Of a stretch of 64,000 nucleotides of DNA, positions 30,701-43,245 are shown in pieces. The notes under the pieces are model-generated. The model saw only the letters and a program-made list of their open reading frames with translations, was not told the DNA's origin and made no database searches. Source of the stretch: Uloborus plumipes (lineage: Eukaryota > Arthropoda > Arachnida > Araneae > Uloboridae); the NCBI GenBank assembly GCA_038373865.1, contig JAXGGA010003906.1, positions 31,654 through 95,653 on the forward strand, given 5' to 3'. Every line of letters begins with the position of its first letter. Position 1 is the first letter of the stretch. The translations under genes were made by a program, and so were the position numbers.

Positions 30701-30778
30701 AAATATTAAATACACCAAATTTTATCAAAATCCGAGGACATGGGTTACATGACCGGGTGAACTGACGTGGAATGACCC
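27761..30778. mobile_element. 3.0-kb giant inverted-repeat DNA element
   Basis: Ends GGGTCAATCCATGTCA / TGACGTGGAATGACCC with ATGT duplicated (27757-27760, 30779-30782). Arms of about 1.25 kb (27761-~29015 and ~29535-30778) match through most of their length, leaving a ~500-bp loop. Each arm contains an internal direct duplication (e.g. 28143-28390 and 28520-28760: TGCAAAACATGA, GGCGGAGGTC, TCTATCATTRCAAAGAA). No transposase. Superfamily unresolved. Confidence 0.85.
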
Positions 30779-31042
30779 ATGTGAGAGTCATCACCTCGCC
30801 GCAGGCGGCTAGTATGAATAAAATCTACGTTTTTTAACATTGCATTGTTATTGAAAAACTTTGTATCTTTTTCACGAAACAGTTGTCCTGAAGGAGATTT
30901 ACCATTGGATCTGCCGACCAACCTTGTCTTGTGGCCAGAGGAATCTGACCCGTGTGGGAGGGTTCGGGTTAAAATCCCGGCTCGCACATGAACTTTCTCT
31001 CTCTTTTCTTTGCGTGAATGTGTTGTTGTGATGTGAATGGTT

Positions 31043-31335
31043 TCACATTTCACATACTCCAGGGTCCCCTGTACCTACCACAACTCGTGGTTTAACCATG
31101 ATAGAACCCTGAAGAGCGCTCTGTTCCTTTTTGAACCAGAACCAAGGCTCGAGCAAACCCTTGGTCCAGCACCCGAAGAGGTATCGTTTCACTTGGAAGA
31201 CTTTGTGGCCATGACATTTTTAACGCCCCTCAGCCACCATTAATCAAGACGGTGGATCTTTGAACGGCTGGGGATCGAACCTGGGTCCCTCCGGTCACGA
31301 GTCCGACGCCTTACCGATCGAGCTACCACGGCCCA
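31043..31335 (-). repeat. tRNA-derived SINE, family B, nested
   Basis: Minus strand starts GGGCCGTGGTAGCTCGATCG (A box) and has GGTTCGATCCCC (B box). It is flanked by a 13-bp duplication GATGTGAATGGTT (31030-31042 and 31336-31348), proving insertion into the family A SINE. Confidence 0.85.
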
Positions 31336-31419
31336 GATGTGAATGGTTGCCTTCCCTATAAACGGTAATGGCGTGTGTGTACTGTAGAAGTAGGACTTCA
31401 TATGAAATGGGACAGTTAC

Positions 31420-31850
31420 CAGGGGTGATTGTGCTCCGGTATTTTACCGGATTTCCGGTATTTTCATGATCGATTCTGGTATTTTCATGGTCGGAAATAA
31501 AATATTTTTACTATGCTTTTGTCTTCCCACCTTCGGTATATATTTTTTTATTTTTCGAGTTTTCGGCGATTTTCCGATAATTACTAATAATATTCATCGA
31601 GCAAAAATGTTAAGATGCCATTCTATTGTTTTTGACTAGAAACTATTTGAAACTATTCGAATGTATGAAATGTGTCTTGTATGTTTATGAAAGACAATTT
31701 ATTATTAAATATGTCTTATTATGAAATTAGGTGTGCTTAAATAATAGGAGCCTTGGTTTTTTGAAAAAAGCACCCCCCACCCCCTACACACACACACTTC
31801 TTCTCTTCAAAACTTTCAGGTATTTTTTCATGAACTCACAATCACCCCTG
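31420..31850. mobile_element. hAT-like MITE
   Basis: Ends CAGGGGTGATTGTG / CACAATCACCCCTG. CAGGGG-type ends are typical of hAT. The flanking octamers (ACAGTTAC, AGTTGGAA) do not match exactly, so the duplication is eroded or the boundary is off by a few bases. Confidence 0.6.
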
Positions 31851-31961
31851 AGTTGGAAAAGTGACTCAGCGCACCCGAAACCAGCCTAGCTGGCATAAGA
31901 CAACAGCAACAACAATCTTTGGGTCTTTTCCCCTGTAGTGCATTTTATGCTAGCTTTTTGT

Positions 31962-32225
31962 AATTGAATCGTTTATTTCGAAAAGGTAACATCTCTATTT
32001 TGATCTCCTCTGTCTCTTTAGAAAATTAAACAGCGCACGGTTCTATTTTTGACTGTCATAATCAATGGTTATTTGGTAAATTATTGCAGTAATTGTGTAC
32101 TTAACTAAAGGCATTTTTTCATTGATTATGACATTAAAAAATGTAACCGTGCGCTGTTTAATTTTCTAAAGAGACAGAGGAGATCAAAATAGAGATGTTA
32201 CCTTTTCGAAATAAACGATTCAATT
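31962..32225. mobile_element. 264-bp long-TIR MITE
   Basis: Inverted arms of about 85 bp: AATTGAATCGTTTATTTCGA through CAGCGCACGGTT, answered at 32140-32225. The interior also pairs (CATAATCAATG / CATTGATTATG). Shares the terminal AATTGAATCG with 47234-47969. Confidence 0.75.
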
Positions 32226-32349
32226 GTAGTCAAAACCCTTTTCAAAACAACGTGTGTGCGTGTGGTATTGGGGGGGGGGGGGTATCAGCTGATTGAGTCA
32301 TAGTCTCTGGATCCCCTTAATTTGGAGCCCCTTAATTTTGTATCGTATA

Positions 32350-32582
32350 TATCACTTCTATTCTATTCTATTATATTCTATTCTAGAAGTCAATAAACTT
32401 CGACACACATGAGGACTGCGTACTATGCGCCTTGCCTCCACAGATAGTATAATACAGATTTTATTGAAGGAAAGAATTTACAGCACAGAGAAGGAAGTTA
32501 CACCCAGGGCAAAGGCGGGAATCGAACCCGCCCCTCTTGAGATTACAAACTGACGGGCAGACCCACTGCGCCGTTGAGGCTT
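32350..32582 (-). repeat. tRNA-derived SINE, family C
   Basis: Minus strand AAGCCTCAACGGCGCAGTGG (A-box region) and GGGTTCGATTCCCGCC (B box), ending in a TATTC/GAATA microsatellite tail at about 32356-32387. Confidence 0.75.
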
Positions 32583-32675
32583 ATCTATCACTTTAAATAC
32601 TTATTTAACTTTTCCTGCTGATGGCAACCGCCCGATTGCTTTGCGAGTTAGACGAGTCTTGCCGATTCACATTCG

Positions 32676-32906
32676 GGGTCTCAGTGGTCGAGCGATCTAA
32701 GGCGTGTAGCCGACAACTCTGAGACGGTGGGTTCGGCTCCCACCCTCTCTCCGGATGCACTTTCCTTCCTTTGTGATGTAACTCTTTCATACATTGTCTG
32801 TACAAGATATATGTAACAAAAATCATGTGTTATTGAGGCAAGACACTAGATTGTAGTCCTCATCAGAAACCTGGGCATACAGCCCCAAAACGAAACGAAA
32901 CGAAAC
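32676..32906 (+). repeat. tRNA-derived SINE, family D
   Basis: GGTCTCAGTGGTCGAGCGAT and GTGGGTTCGGCTCCCAC boxes, ending in (CGAAA)n. Flanked by GATTCACATTCG / GATTCATATTCG (32664-32675, 32907-32918), a 12-bp duplication with one change. Confidence 0.85.
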
Positions 32907-33311
32907 GATTCATATTCGTCGGCGCACTGTAAACGGCTTCATGTTTATGTTCTGTAAACAAACCTTTTTTTAAAGCATTTGTTGCATCCGTGTTAATTAA
33001 ACATTCGGTACTTCCCAGGTACGGATAAAATATTTCCTAATGTGTTTTCACATTTGCGCAAGTTGAAGTTACAGCGTGTTTCATACTTTCATCTCTTTAA
33101 AGGTATTTTTGCTCCTTACTTTAGTTATGTGTTTAAAATCAAAATTTTGTATTCGTATAACTTGTGTATGTGTGAGTGCCTAGTAGTAATACTATAAGTA
33201 GTTCGTTCTACTGCCCAAGGGATTCCCATAGTCTTTCGTTATGCTGCTCCCTTTGAAGAATTACAATTAATCACGACACCCTTGTCTATGTTTATTGCTG
33301 TTCTATAGATA

Positions 33312-34064
33312 TGGGCGATTCTCTGTAAGCGCATGATTTTTTGAAATGCTCGTATAATTATAACACTATTGCTCAGAAAATGAATCTATTACTTTGGTTT
33401 GAAAGAGGGCCAATTGAAGTTTGTGTTTTTCTGATAAATCATGATAGGGGGTAAGCCCCCTGCCTGGTATAACTATTCAAGGGACTGTGCCAGGAGACTG
33501 TGTTTTCGCTCTGTGTTGCGTAATATCTGCAAAACTATTCAACATAATTAGTTACGAGACTACCTATTAATTTAGGTACAAATCGTGGACATAATAACTA
33601 ATATGTTTCATAATTAAACTAATTGACATTAATAAAATCACTTCCCAGAGGACTGTTTTCGTAACGCCCCTGATGCATACTTTCATCACAAATGTGGCTC
33701 TCAAACTAAACAAAGTATCGTTTCAGCACCGTTCTCAGCAATTTCAGCAAATTCACACTAGAAGTACGTAATTAGATCTTATTTCATGAAAAAGATATAG
33801 TTGCATTATTCTAATTTTAGATATCAATTGCCAAATTTATGTAGTGTTAATAGGTTTTTGAAATATGCCTTAATGTTAATATTGGTTGGAAAGCCAAGGA
33901 CTGTGTTTTAGGTGCTTGTAATTCTAGAAAAAAAATTAATTGTCGCTAAATACAAGTGGTCCACAAAGTATTATGCTTACTGATTAAGAGCGATAAGCAC
34001 TAGGGTACACTTCATTAGTTTAATACTCGGTCCGCAGCAATTACAGTTTACAGAGAATCGCCCA
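33312..34064. mobile_element. 753-bp TA-flanked TIR element
   Basis: Ends TGGGCGATTCTCTGTAA / TTTACAGAGAATCGCCCA with TA each side (33310-33311, 34065-34066). GGACTGTG recurs internally. No transposase; Tc1/mariner-type by duplication only. Confidence 0.75.
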
Positions 34065-34066
34065 TA

Positions 34067-35165
34067 TATATTGATATCATGGCACCCCTCGCTTCTCCTT
34101 GTGGCACTTTACGGTGCCGTGGCACGTATACCTTGTGTTCTCCTGCTATATTCACTAAAGATTTTGCAGATGCAAGTTTCTGAAATTTTTACTAAACTGC
34201 AGTTATCGACAAAACAGCATTTCGACAGCTGCATTTTGAAGTTTTGCCTGTTATTCAGGTTTATTTAAATTGAGTCAACTTCTTAAACACGTAATTTAAG
34301 TGACAACCACCATATAAACCAATTACCATATGAAGTGTCATCATATATCATACTGGTTAGACCGCTCGTAATTGTTTTCTCAAGCATGCGTGTCTTTCTT
34401 CTTTTTATGTTTTCAAAATTTTGTTTCGTAAAAAAGCAAAACTTTTTGGTTTCATGCACATCAAAATCATTGATTTTGCTCTGTGTTCTATGTCTAACGT
34501 TTCATACACAAGTTTCCTTAGTGATAAAGGTTTATGAAGACACGTGCACACACAAAAGGTCACTGTACGCAATTGGAAAACGGTTTAGCGAAATTGGATT
34601 AGTTATTCGTTTTCGATTTCGCCGACATGGTAACAAGTTTGTTATTTTGTGTTTGAAGGAATAATGATACCATAAAAGAAACGTGAGACGTAATTGATAT
34701 TAAAGTATTCACTTAGTACCAGAGTACCAGCTAATTAAGTGCGTTAACGACGAAAACTTTAACAAAAATATTATTCTATTTGCTTTTAGAAGCATTAAAC
34801 AAACGAAATTCTACTCATTGAACTCATGCCTTGCTTTCATATGGTGTATTTTGTTCAATGAAGCATATTCACTAAATAACTCTAAAAAGATCATAATATT
34901 TCATAATTAATGAATGAAATAAGATAATAGATAATTAAAAACCTATTCCAAATATTTATACTTCTATTTTTTCAATGATGCTGTTACTTAATGACGCGGT
35001 TTGCAAAGAGTATTAGTTGTGAGTTAAGTCTATCAGTTAGAAAAATGGACGTTCTAGATCAATGGTGGCCAACCAAGGGAGAGTACCACTATCTGGAGAG
35101 AAAAAGCGCAGAGTGCCACATTGTATTTTTCCAACAAACTGAAAAATTTTAAAAAGTTAGAAATA
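34067..35165. other. Unassigned AT-rich sequence
   Basis: Frames such as 34335-34664 (plus) have no recognisable domain. The phrase ATCAATGGTGGCCAACC near 35062 resembles a hAT-type end, but no partner was found. Confidence 0.4.
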
Positions 35166-35169
35166 GATT

Positions 35170-37110
35170 TGGCTTATGCCAATCTCAAGAGATTCGTTAT
35201 CTTCATCGAGAGGACCGAACTGTTTGAGAAACATTATGGACCAAGATAAGTTGAAAACCCTTCACTGCCAGCTGATCGGAGGAAGCTGTCCTTGGGAGCG
35301 CTTGGCAGATGTGCTGCCTGGAAGAAAGAGGCATATTGCCATTTTTACTGTATTAATATATTGTTAGCCGAGTACTACAACTGAATGACTGGAAGATATT
35401 TAATAAACGTTTGATATTCATTGAAAATCTTTGTTTGAAGGAAGACATTAAAACAACTCTTATTATTATTTTCTTATTGCCCTTAACGGTGTGGGGGTTT
35501 ACCAGGAATCGATCAAGCCGAAGTAATGCCAAGTTACCTGTGAAAGTCGGTTTATCCTCCCCTCACAAAAACCCCACATGTTTGTAAAGTAGTTGTTTAC
35601 TAAAAAACTAATCAAACATTCGTACTTATTTCTTTACATCAAGCCTACAAAAATAGGCATTAAAATTGTTCTAGTCTGCGAACCCATGGGACAGTGCGTC
35701 AACTGGGCCCTGGGTCTGAAAGTATGCAAACCTTAGTCTGCATACCCTTCCTGCTCCTCCTATCAAGGGCGGATCCATAATTTGTTCAAGGGAGGGGCGG
35801 TTGACTTTTATTACTTACTTCTCACTATGCATACTGGTTTGTAAATATTGATCACATTAGTTTCAGACTTCAATTTCGAAACATTTCCGAGGGAAAGCTC
35901 AAAGTTCCTTCCTTCAACATCATTATAACTCGTCCAGAATTAAGTCTTTTGAGCTCCAACGTTGAAAATTTACTGGGTGAGAGTCCCTCAAGGGAGGGGC
36001 GATCTCCCTCATCGCCCCTAATCGCCCCTCCTTTATATCCGCCTCTGCCTCATATGAAGTCAACCTCATACAAATTCAGTCATCACCGAGATGACCGGAG
36101 CGTTTGACGAAAATTATGGATCAAGAAAAGTCGAAAACTTTCCACCGCCAGCTGATCGGAGATAACTCTTGTCCATGTTCTTGGGGGCTCTTAGCAGACG
36201 GGCTGTCTGGAAGAAACAGGCATATTGCCATTTTTACTAAATTTATATACTGTCAGGTGAGTACTACAACTGGGTAACTGGAAGTATTTAAAAACATTAA
36301 AAAAATATTATCATGAATTTCTTATTGCCTTTTTGAGGGTGTGGGGGTTTAACAGGAGCCTATCAAGCCGAAGTAAAGGACAAGGTCCTGGTGAAAGTTG
36401 GTCTCCACCCCCCCCCCCTCACAAAAAAGTCTCATATTTGCAAAGTACTCGTTGTTAACTAAAAAACTGATCATTCATATCTGTTTGTTTACATTAATCC
36501 TACAGAAATGCAAATTAAAATTGTTCTAGTCCACAGACCCGTGGGACCTAGCGTTAACTGGGCTATGGGATTGAAAGTGTATAAACATGAGTTTTTGGGT
36601 ACCTTTCTTTTACCTCATTTGGAGCCCATCGCATCAGGGGCGCCGAGAACTAAAATTTTTGGGAAGGGGAAAATTATCAATTTGCCGAATGAAGTTCCAA
36701 TTTTACCGAATGATAAAATACAAGCATGCACGCATGTCGTACATATGCATAACATTAAGTGAGAAAAAACATTAGGCATCTTTTAAAAAACAATTCTAAA
36801 AACTAAAAAGAACAAATAATCTCAATGTTGCAATATTGTCTTCAAATTGCCGAATCGTCAGCAAAATGTGCCGAATACGGAAATTATTGGGAGGTCACAG
36901 TGACCTCCCATCGGGGCGTTCCTGGTACCGCTCATTTTCCGCCAAACTCATACAGGCTTCTAATCATCACCGAGATGACCGGAGTGTTTGACGAAAATTA
37001 TGGACCAAGAAAGTTTCAAAACTTTTCACTACCAGCTGATCGGAGGAAGCTGTCCTTGGGGCGCTTGGCAGACGTGCTGTCTGGAAGAAAGAGAGGTGTG
37101 AGTGGAATGC
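35170..37110. repeat. Tandem array of ~880-bp units (two plus a partial)
   Basis: CAGCTGATCGGAG with flanking sequence appears at about 35267, 36149 and 37035. GTGTGGGGGTTTA and AAGCCGAAGTAA at 35490-35530 recur at 36342-36380, and AAAATTGTTCTAGTC at 35663 recurs at 36516. Copies are diverged by substitutions and small indels. No intact coding frame is conserved. Confidence 0.7.
36635..36925 (+). repeat. Dispersed repeat also present at 58456-58700
   Basis: CAGGGGCGCC, then AACTAAAATTTTTG, CCGAATGRARYTCCAA, TAATGATAAAAT and GAGGTCACARTGACCTC occur in the same order at 58456-58700. The GAGGTCACAGTGACCTC palindrome (near 36891) also appears around 62555 and 62630. Confidence 0.6.
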
Positions 37111-38042
37111 GGGCCACCGGGAGAGACGCCAAGTATCCATGGGCGACCGGCGATACTATACACTGGCCCAATCGATGGCCACAGCCGGTGCAGTTACTTA
37201 TTCCCGATTGCCACCTTTTCTAGTTTTTTTTTTTGTAGTTTATTTAGTCTCTCCGTTTGATATTTTAATCCTCCGTATTAAGCAATCGAACAAGTTCGGC
37301 CAGGGGCGGACTGGCCATGTGGAAGATGTGGAAAATTCCACATGGGCCGCATCTACTTTGGGCCGTTTTTTTCTTTCTATATTTATTTATTTTTTAATCA
37401 AAAAAAATTATTTCGAAAAAAAATTGGGCCGGCCGCTCTCACCATCCTCCTAGTTCTCTCAGGGCCGGCCGTTTGGAATCACAGCTAGAACTCTTTCTTT
37501 CTTGAGGGGGGGGGGGAGGACGCTGATTACTCAGACACTTTTCTGACCCAACTCACAAAGTAAAAGGGAGGAAACGGAGGGAAACAATGTCTTTGTGGGG
37601 TCTTCGGCCCAACGGGCCTTCAGGTCTCTTGCTATCTCTGTTCGGAATTTATGCTTCGGGGATTTCTAGGGAGAAGCGTTATATTGGGGGTGGGGCCATC
37701 TGAGGCTGTCTGGGAAAAAGCTTGAAATAAAAAAAAGGCGCCATTCGAAGAAAAGGCCGTATTGAGATTCTTAAGTAACAATGAGAAACGCCAGCTAAAT
37801 AGTTTTTTCTTTTCTTCTCTTCTTTCGTGCTTGATGTGCTTTCCGCCACTTTTTAAGCAATGGATAGTCCCACGGCTCAGGCTATTTTAGCAATCCGTTC
37901 GATTATTCATCGTACTTGACTATTTAATGGAATTACATCTGTTTTGCATCAACAGCGACAAAAATCTTTTCGAAGTAAGTTTAATGTTTTAAATGATGTG
38001 TTTGTTGTTTTAATCACGTTAAATAATACGAAGTTGAAATAA

Positions 38043-39484
38043 TCTATATACATAAAAGACTACTTTTGTATGCGTATGACCGAGGTAAACTTCAAAACTA
38101 CTGGACCGATTTTAACCATTTATCACCGTAGATAGCTACAGTAAAAGGGACCAGGAGCTATAATTTATTTCTAAAAAGCTTAGTTTAAAAAGTTATTATG
38201 GAAAATAGTAAATTTCATGTAATTTCCCCATTAAATGATTAAATTTTCAACCCATTGTTGCAAATTTTAGTTACCTCGCAACAACAATATTAATAGTCAT
38301 CATGATGAAAATTTTGAACCAAAAGGCTTCTCTGGAGTAAGTATGAAATTTATTGCTTTCTTAGGATTTTTATATTCATCGCTAACGGATTAAATAAAAA
38401 GAGAATTGATTTTGGCAATAGTTAGAGAATATAAAGTGTTTATAGTCAAAAAAATTTCTAATTAGGTACATAAGATGTTTTCACCTCACCAATGTAGTCA
38501 CGAGGATAGAAACTAATAATGGGACTTATTTAACGTGCAATATTTGGAAATGGTTAATTCCGGTGCGATTGATACTGTAAATATACAGGGTGTCCACTCC
38601 AATCATGGACCAATAGCTAATTTCTAAACCGTTAGAGATAAGCATATAGTTTATTTAGGAAAAAATCTCCAAATTACGAAAGGAATTTTGGGTCTATTCA
38701 ATGTTTTTCAAAAAATCAAATTTTGAAAGAGTTACGAAATTTAAATTTTTATACAGCCCCCCAGTCCTATCAATCATATTTAGTAAAACATTCTTGACAC
38801 TGTAACGTTTAAAACTAAAAAAAAAATCACTCTTCTACCACAAAAATTGACCGAGTTATGACGTTTTGAAAAATCAAGATTTCGAAGGATTTCGCATACG
38901 GTCCCTTAAGCAATCGCTCGATGACGTCATGAAATAATGCAAAATCTTGATTTTTCAAAACGTCATAACTCGGTCAATTTTTGTGGTAGAAGAGTGATTT
39001 TTTTTTAGTTTTAAACGTTACAGTGTCAAGAATGTTTTACTAAATATGATTGATAGGATTGGGGGGCTGTATAAAAATTTAAATTTCGTAACTCTTTCAA
39101 AATTTGATTTTTTGAAAAACATTGAATAGACCCAAAATTCCTTTCGTAATTTGGAGATTTTTTCCTAAATAAACTATATGCTTATCTCTAACGGTTTAGA
39201 AATTAGCTATTGGTCCACGATTGGAGTGGACACCCTGTATATGTATTTTAAAATACCAAGCCTATAACATTTCCTATTTACTTAAACATTATTTGTAGTT
39301 TACATTTGTATTTAGGGTGTGCAATATTTTTTTTTTTAAAGTTTATCCATAACATAGCCATTGTTTACAGAAGTAGCCATTATGTTTATAGATAAGCACT
39401 TTAATGTTGAAAAATTTATGAATGAATTTCACTAAATTACCCTACACTCAGAAGAAACTCGGGTAGGGCCGGGTACCCGGCTAG
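38043..39484 (+). mobile_element. Non-autonomous Helitron, nested
   Basis: Starts TCTATATACATAAAAGACTA after A; ends with palindrome GCCGGGTACCCGGC and CTAG before T. No Rep/helicase. It is itself interrupted by the 652-bp palindrome at 38586-39237. Confidence 0.82.
38586..39237. mobile_element. 652-bp near-perfect palindromic TA-flanked element
   Basis: Ends CAGGGTGTCCACTCC / GGAGTGGACACCCTG with TA duplicated (38584-38585, 39238-39239). Arms of roughly 300 bp match almost base for base around a short central loop near 38885-38940. CAGGGTGTCC ends and TA fit Tc1/mariner-pogo types. Confidence 0.85.
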
Positions 39485-42386
39485 TGATTATTATAAATTG
39501 AATATATTTTTGTTTATCTGTTTAAATTCCTAAAGGTACAAAAAGTATAAAGGTTAAATTTAAAATGTACTCGATATTTAATTTCATTAGAAAACAAAAC
39601 TCGAAGTTTAGGAGTGCAGATTGAGCCTTCACTCTCTCCTCCGCCCAATTTTCACTTAGATTTTTCGTTACTTTTCGGATGAATTGCACTCACAATTAAA
39701 TCAACTTTTTTGCTCAGTTACCAGACAAAATGTAGACGGGGCTCTAAGTTATTACAGATATGGGTCTTTTGTCTGATCAACTTCTTCGGTTACAAAACAG
39801 ACCATTAGCTCACCTTTATGTGCCTTTTCGCTGATATTCCTCACATTTTTTAATGTGCTCTTTGTTTTTTGGATTAATCTTATAGTTGGATCTGTATCAG
39901 AAAAGCAATACAATAATCTGTTTTGTGGTGCAGACTATCCTAAATTTCAGGGAGGTTGGGGGGTTTTCCCCCGGGAGAAATTTTTTGGAAAAACGGTATG
40001 AAATCCTACATTTTATGAAATAATTGAGTCTAATGAAGAAAGAAAAGTCAAATAAAACCCCCTTAAAAGTTACACATTTCATAAAAAGTTCTTTCCGTTC
40101 GAAAAAAAAGAAAGAAAAAATACAACAGAAAAAATTAGTTAAAATAAATGTTTGCTCAACTTTGAATTATCTTCCAGAAATAAGTCATAACACAATGACA
40201 AAATTTGAAAGGATTCAATAGTACGCTTCCAGAAATAATCAAGTACGAGACAAGAATTTTGTATTCAGATTATCTACAAAAACAACGTAATAAAAAACAT
40301 ATTTTAGACAAAAGTAAAGAATGTGTTTTGTACACTGTAAGACACTTATTATATACACTATAAGATTTTTTTAGCAATTATCTTGCATTTGTCATGTAAT
40401 TTTTTTAAATGATAATGAATGCCAAATGCTTGAAAGAAATATTTAGAAAGTGAAATTTTTGATTTCTGAAGAAAGATGCTGAAGTCCATATTTTAAAATA
40501 AATATTTACGTTTTTCATTGCATAACCTGACACATGATACAGTCGCGTAATTGTTTTGTATTTCTGCTCTCTCTCTCTCACAACGAATCATATTTTATGA
40601 AAATAGTATTTTCAAGTTAAAAGTATTTTCTAGTGCAGTAAGCAGTTACATAGAATTTTAAAATTTATACCATAAAAAAGTCCATATAAAATAGTTGGGA
40701 TTACACCCAATCACTATACATGCCCACCGTTTTATGATTCCATACTTGTTTAAACTATTATTTTAGCAGAGCAACAAACATGGAGACGCTCAAGATAAAA
40801 TATAGTGCCGCCAGGAAAGGGGGCGAGACCTAACATTTAATATTAATGGCAATCGTAAGGACTGTTTTGACCAAAAAAACCTTCCAGATAGTAATTCTGG
40901 TTGCGCTAGAGGCAAGGGCGTATATATGGGGTGGGCCCAGGCTCCCAAAATCAAGGAAAATTGTCCCGAAATAACTTTAAAATGTGTTTTTTAAAAGGAA
41001 AGGATTTCTCCCCTTTTCGCTAAACATCAACAAATACAACTAAAAATTGCAGTTACGAGCCTCAATGCCAAGACATTTCCGGGAGAGCCTTCAAACACCT
41101 TTCTATCACTCAAATTTTGAAAATGTTCTGAGAGAGAGCGCCCTACCCTCTCGATTTCTTTCAACGAATTATAGCGCAATTGCGAATTTAAAACTTCAAT
41201 GTCACAAGAGCAGCTTCTGAATCCATACTTTTTTCTTTTCGTCATTAAAGATAGCCTAAAATGAGTTTTCAGAACATCAATTTAAAAACATTTCCAGTTG
41301 AGGGTTCCCTAACAAAAGTCTGAAATAAGCTTGGCTATGCTTGATTACTTCGGCCCCCTCAAATTCAAAGATATGTACGCCACTGGCTAGAGGAGAACCA
41401 TAAACGGAAATAATTCTCCTGATGATTTTTGTTCCAATTTTGGAAAAGTTAGGCACCAGAACATTTTTGGCAGAGGGTGATAAAGATAAAGTGTCCGGCA
41501 AATTGGGGGAGCTGGGTACCCCCTGTACCCCCTCCATTATACATTTTTTGTCATGATTTTCAAGCAAGCAAATGATACTCATACAATGAAGTCAAAATAG
41601 TTATTTTTTCCCGGTTTCTTTGGTTGTACATCATAAGCGATCGTCTTGTACACTTGTATTTAGCCATCATGGGTTTCATCGAGAGAAATTGCGACTGTTT
41701 TTGTTCGGAGTATTTCTGTGCATTTTTAAAATGTTGTTATGAAATAATGACTGCTCCTCAAAACATTTTTTTTTCTTTGCAGAGCAATTCAAGCTCACAC
41801 ACATCCAATACTTCCGAAAACTTTTAATTCGTGATGCATAATGTATTCACATTCTAAACGTTTGGTTTAAGTGTTAACGCATTACGTTTGGTTTAAGTGA
41901 AAATTTTCATTAGTTTGCTTAAGTTCAATACAATTTCAAGCAAGGATTTTGATAAGAACAATTGAATTTTTTTAAGTGGTTTAATATTACAGATCATAGG
42001 CTTATAGGGTCTTATTCTTGATTTAAATAGGTTTTTTATTCGCTTACATAACAAATTAAATTTTTAAGTGCGGATTTTCAAAAAACCCACATAACTTTTT
42101 TCTGTCTTTTTTTTTTTGCGTACAGAAATTTAGACTCTCAAACATTTTTTGAGAATATTAGGTCCTTGACGTATCATGTGTACATTATAGATGTTAGCAA
42201 AATTAATTTAATGAAGGGTTTCTGAAAAAAATAATCTTATTTTTTCTAACTGAGAAGGAGTCTTTTTTTTTGAGGAAACTCGTTAGAAAATTTTCGGGCT
42301 GGGAACAATGCATTCTTGGGTAGGGGGCCGGCAAGAATTTTTTTTCCACACAATAATTTTAGAGCCAGTCCGCCCCTGAGTTCGGC

Positions 42387-43056
42387 AGATAGATGGGTTG
42401 GAATGAGGACTGGGCGGAATTGGCTTTAGTGGGGTACCTAGCCGGTAAAGGTCATTTTGTTGATGTCATGTTATCGCATTTGTGTGCTGTCCAGCAAAAC
42501 TGATATTGGGTGGGAGTAACATACTAATAACGGGTGGTTTTATGCTTCGTAGGTTTAGAAGGATTTGAATTAATACAGTCTAAATTTACAGAAGCTTAGA
42601 AGAGAATCCTTCTTTTGAAATAGTTGGCTAATGAAGTGGTCTCAAAATATTCAACGGATTTTACTTAAAAGTTTTACGGACAGTAGAATTTTACAGACGT
42701 ACCATAAAACGAAGGTGCTTACCTCGGCCCCCTTCCTCCATGGCGATGGCACGCCCCCTCAAATGATATGGCCCCCCTGGAACAAGAGCCCCATTAAATG
42801 CAATCAAAAACCCTCTCAAATTAACCCCCTAAAACTTCAATAGCACAGTCTGCCACATGGACCGCCCCACACTCGTAGGCTACCCTGTCAAAATGTGTTG
42901 AAATCTTCATATCAGTCACTGAAATTACTGAAGTTAAGCGACTTTTGGATTTTTATTGTCAAAAATGTTTAGGTAAGCGAATTAGGTAAGTCCATAGAAT
43001 TCTTCCAAGTGCTGCTTTTGATGAGAAGGTTTCGTTTGGTATGCTTTGTGAATCTA
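42387..43056. other. Unassigned sequence
   Basis: No gene or repeat identified with confidence between the hAT-like and Tc1-derived elements. Confidence 0.4.
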
Positions 43057-43245
43057 CACTCAGGCACATTGAAAATAGCGACCCAAGAAGAAAGCATCGG
43101 ATTGAAATGAAATTTAATACACATAATGATACAGATGAGAGGTTCACTTGATCTCAAAATCAAGACAATTGAACGAATACAGGGTGTGCAAGGACACACA
43201 TACAGAGCAACTTCAATAGCGCGTTGGACCACCTCTAGCTGCAAT

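Larger units (their letters stand above)
30915..31910 (+). repeat. Family A SINE split by two later insertions
   Basis: Pieces at about 30915-31042, 31349-31419 and 31851-31910 together rebuild one copy like those at 19678 and 21975: tRNA head with GGGTTAAAATCCC, then GTGAATGTGTTGTTG, TATAAACGGTAATGG, AGTAGGACTTCA, AGTTGGAAAAGTGA and a CAACAGCAACAACAA tail. A second SINE (31043-31335) and a hAT-like MITE (31420-31850) interrupt it. Confidence 0.75.
37301..42378. mobile_element. 5.1-kb hAT-like element with nested insertions
   Basis: Ends CAGGGGCGGACTGGC / GCCAGTCCGCCCCTG flanked by a perfect 8-bp duplication AGTTCGGC (37293-37300, 42379-42386), diagnostic of hAT. No transposase was recognised; a Helitron (38043-39484) lies inside. 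GGGCCGGC-rich sequence follows the left end. The rest (39485-42300) has no gene I recognise. Confidence 0.85.

Noticed and set aside
30745..31243. Frames across the SINE nest
   Set aside because: Cross boundaries of separate SINE insertions, so not genes.
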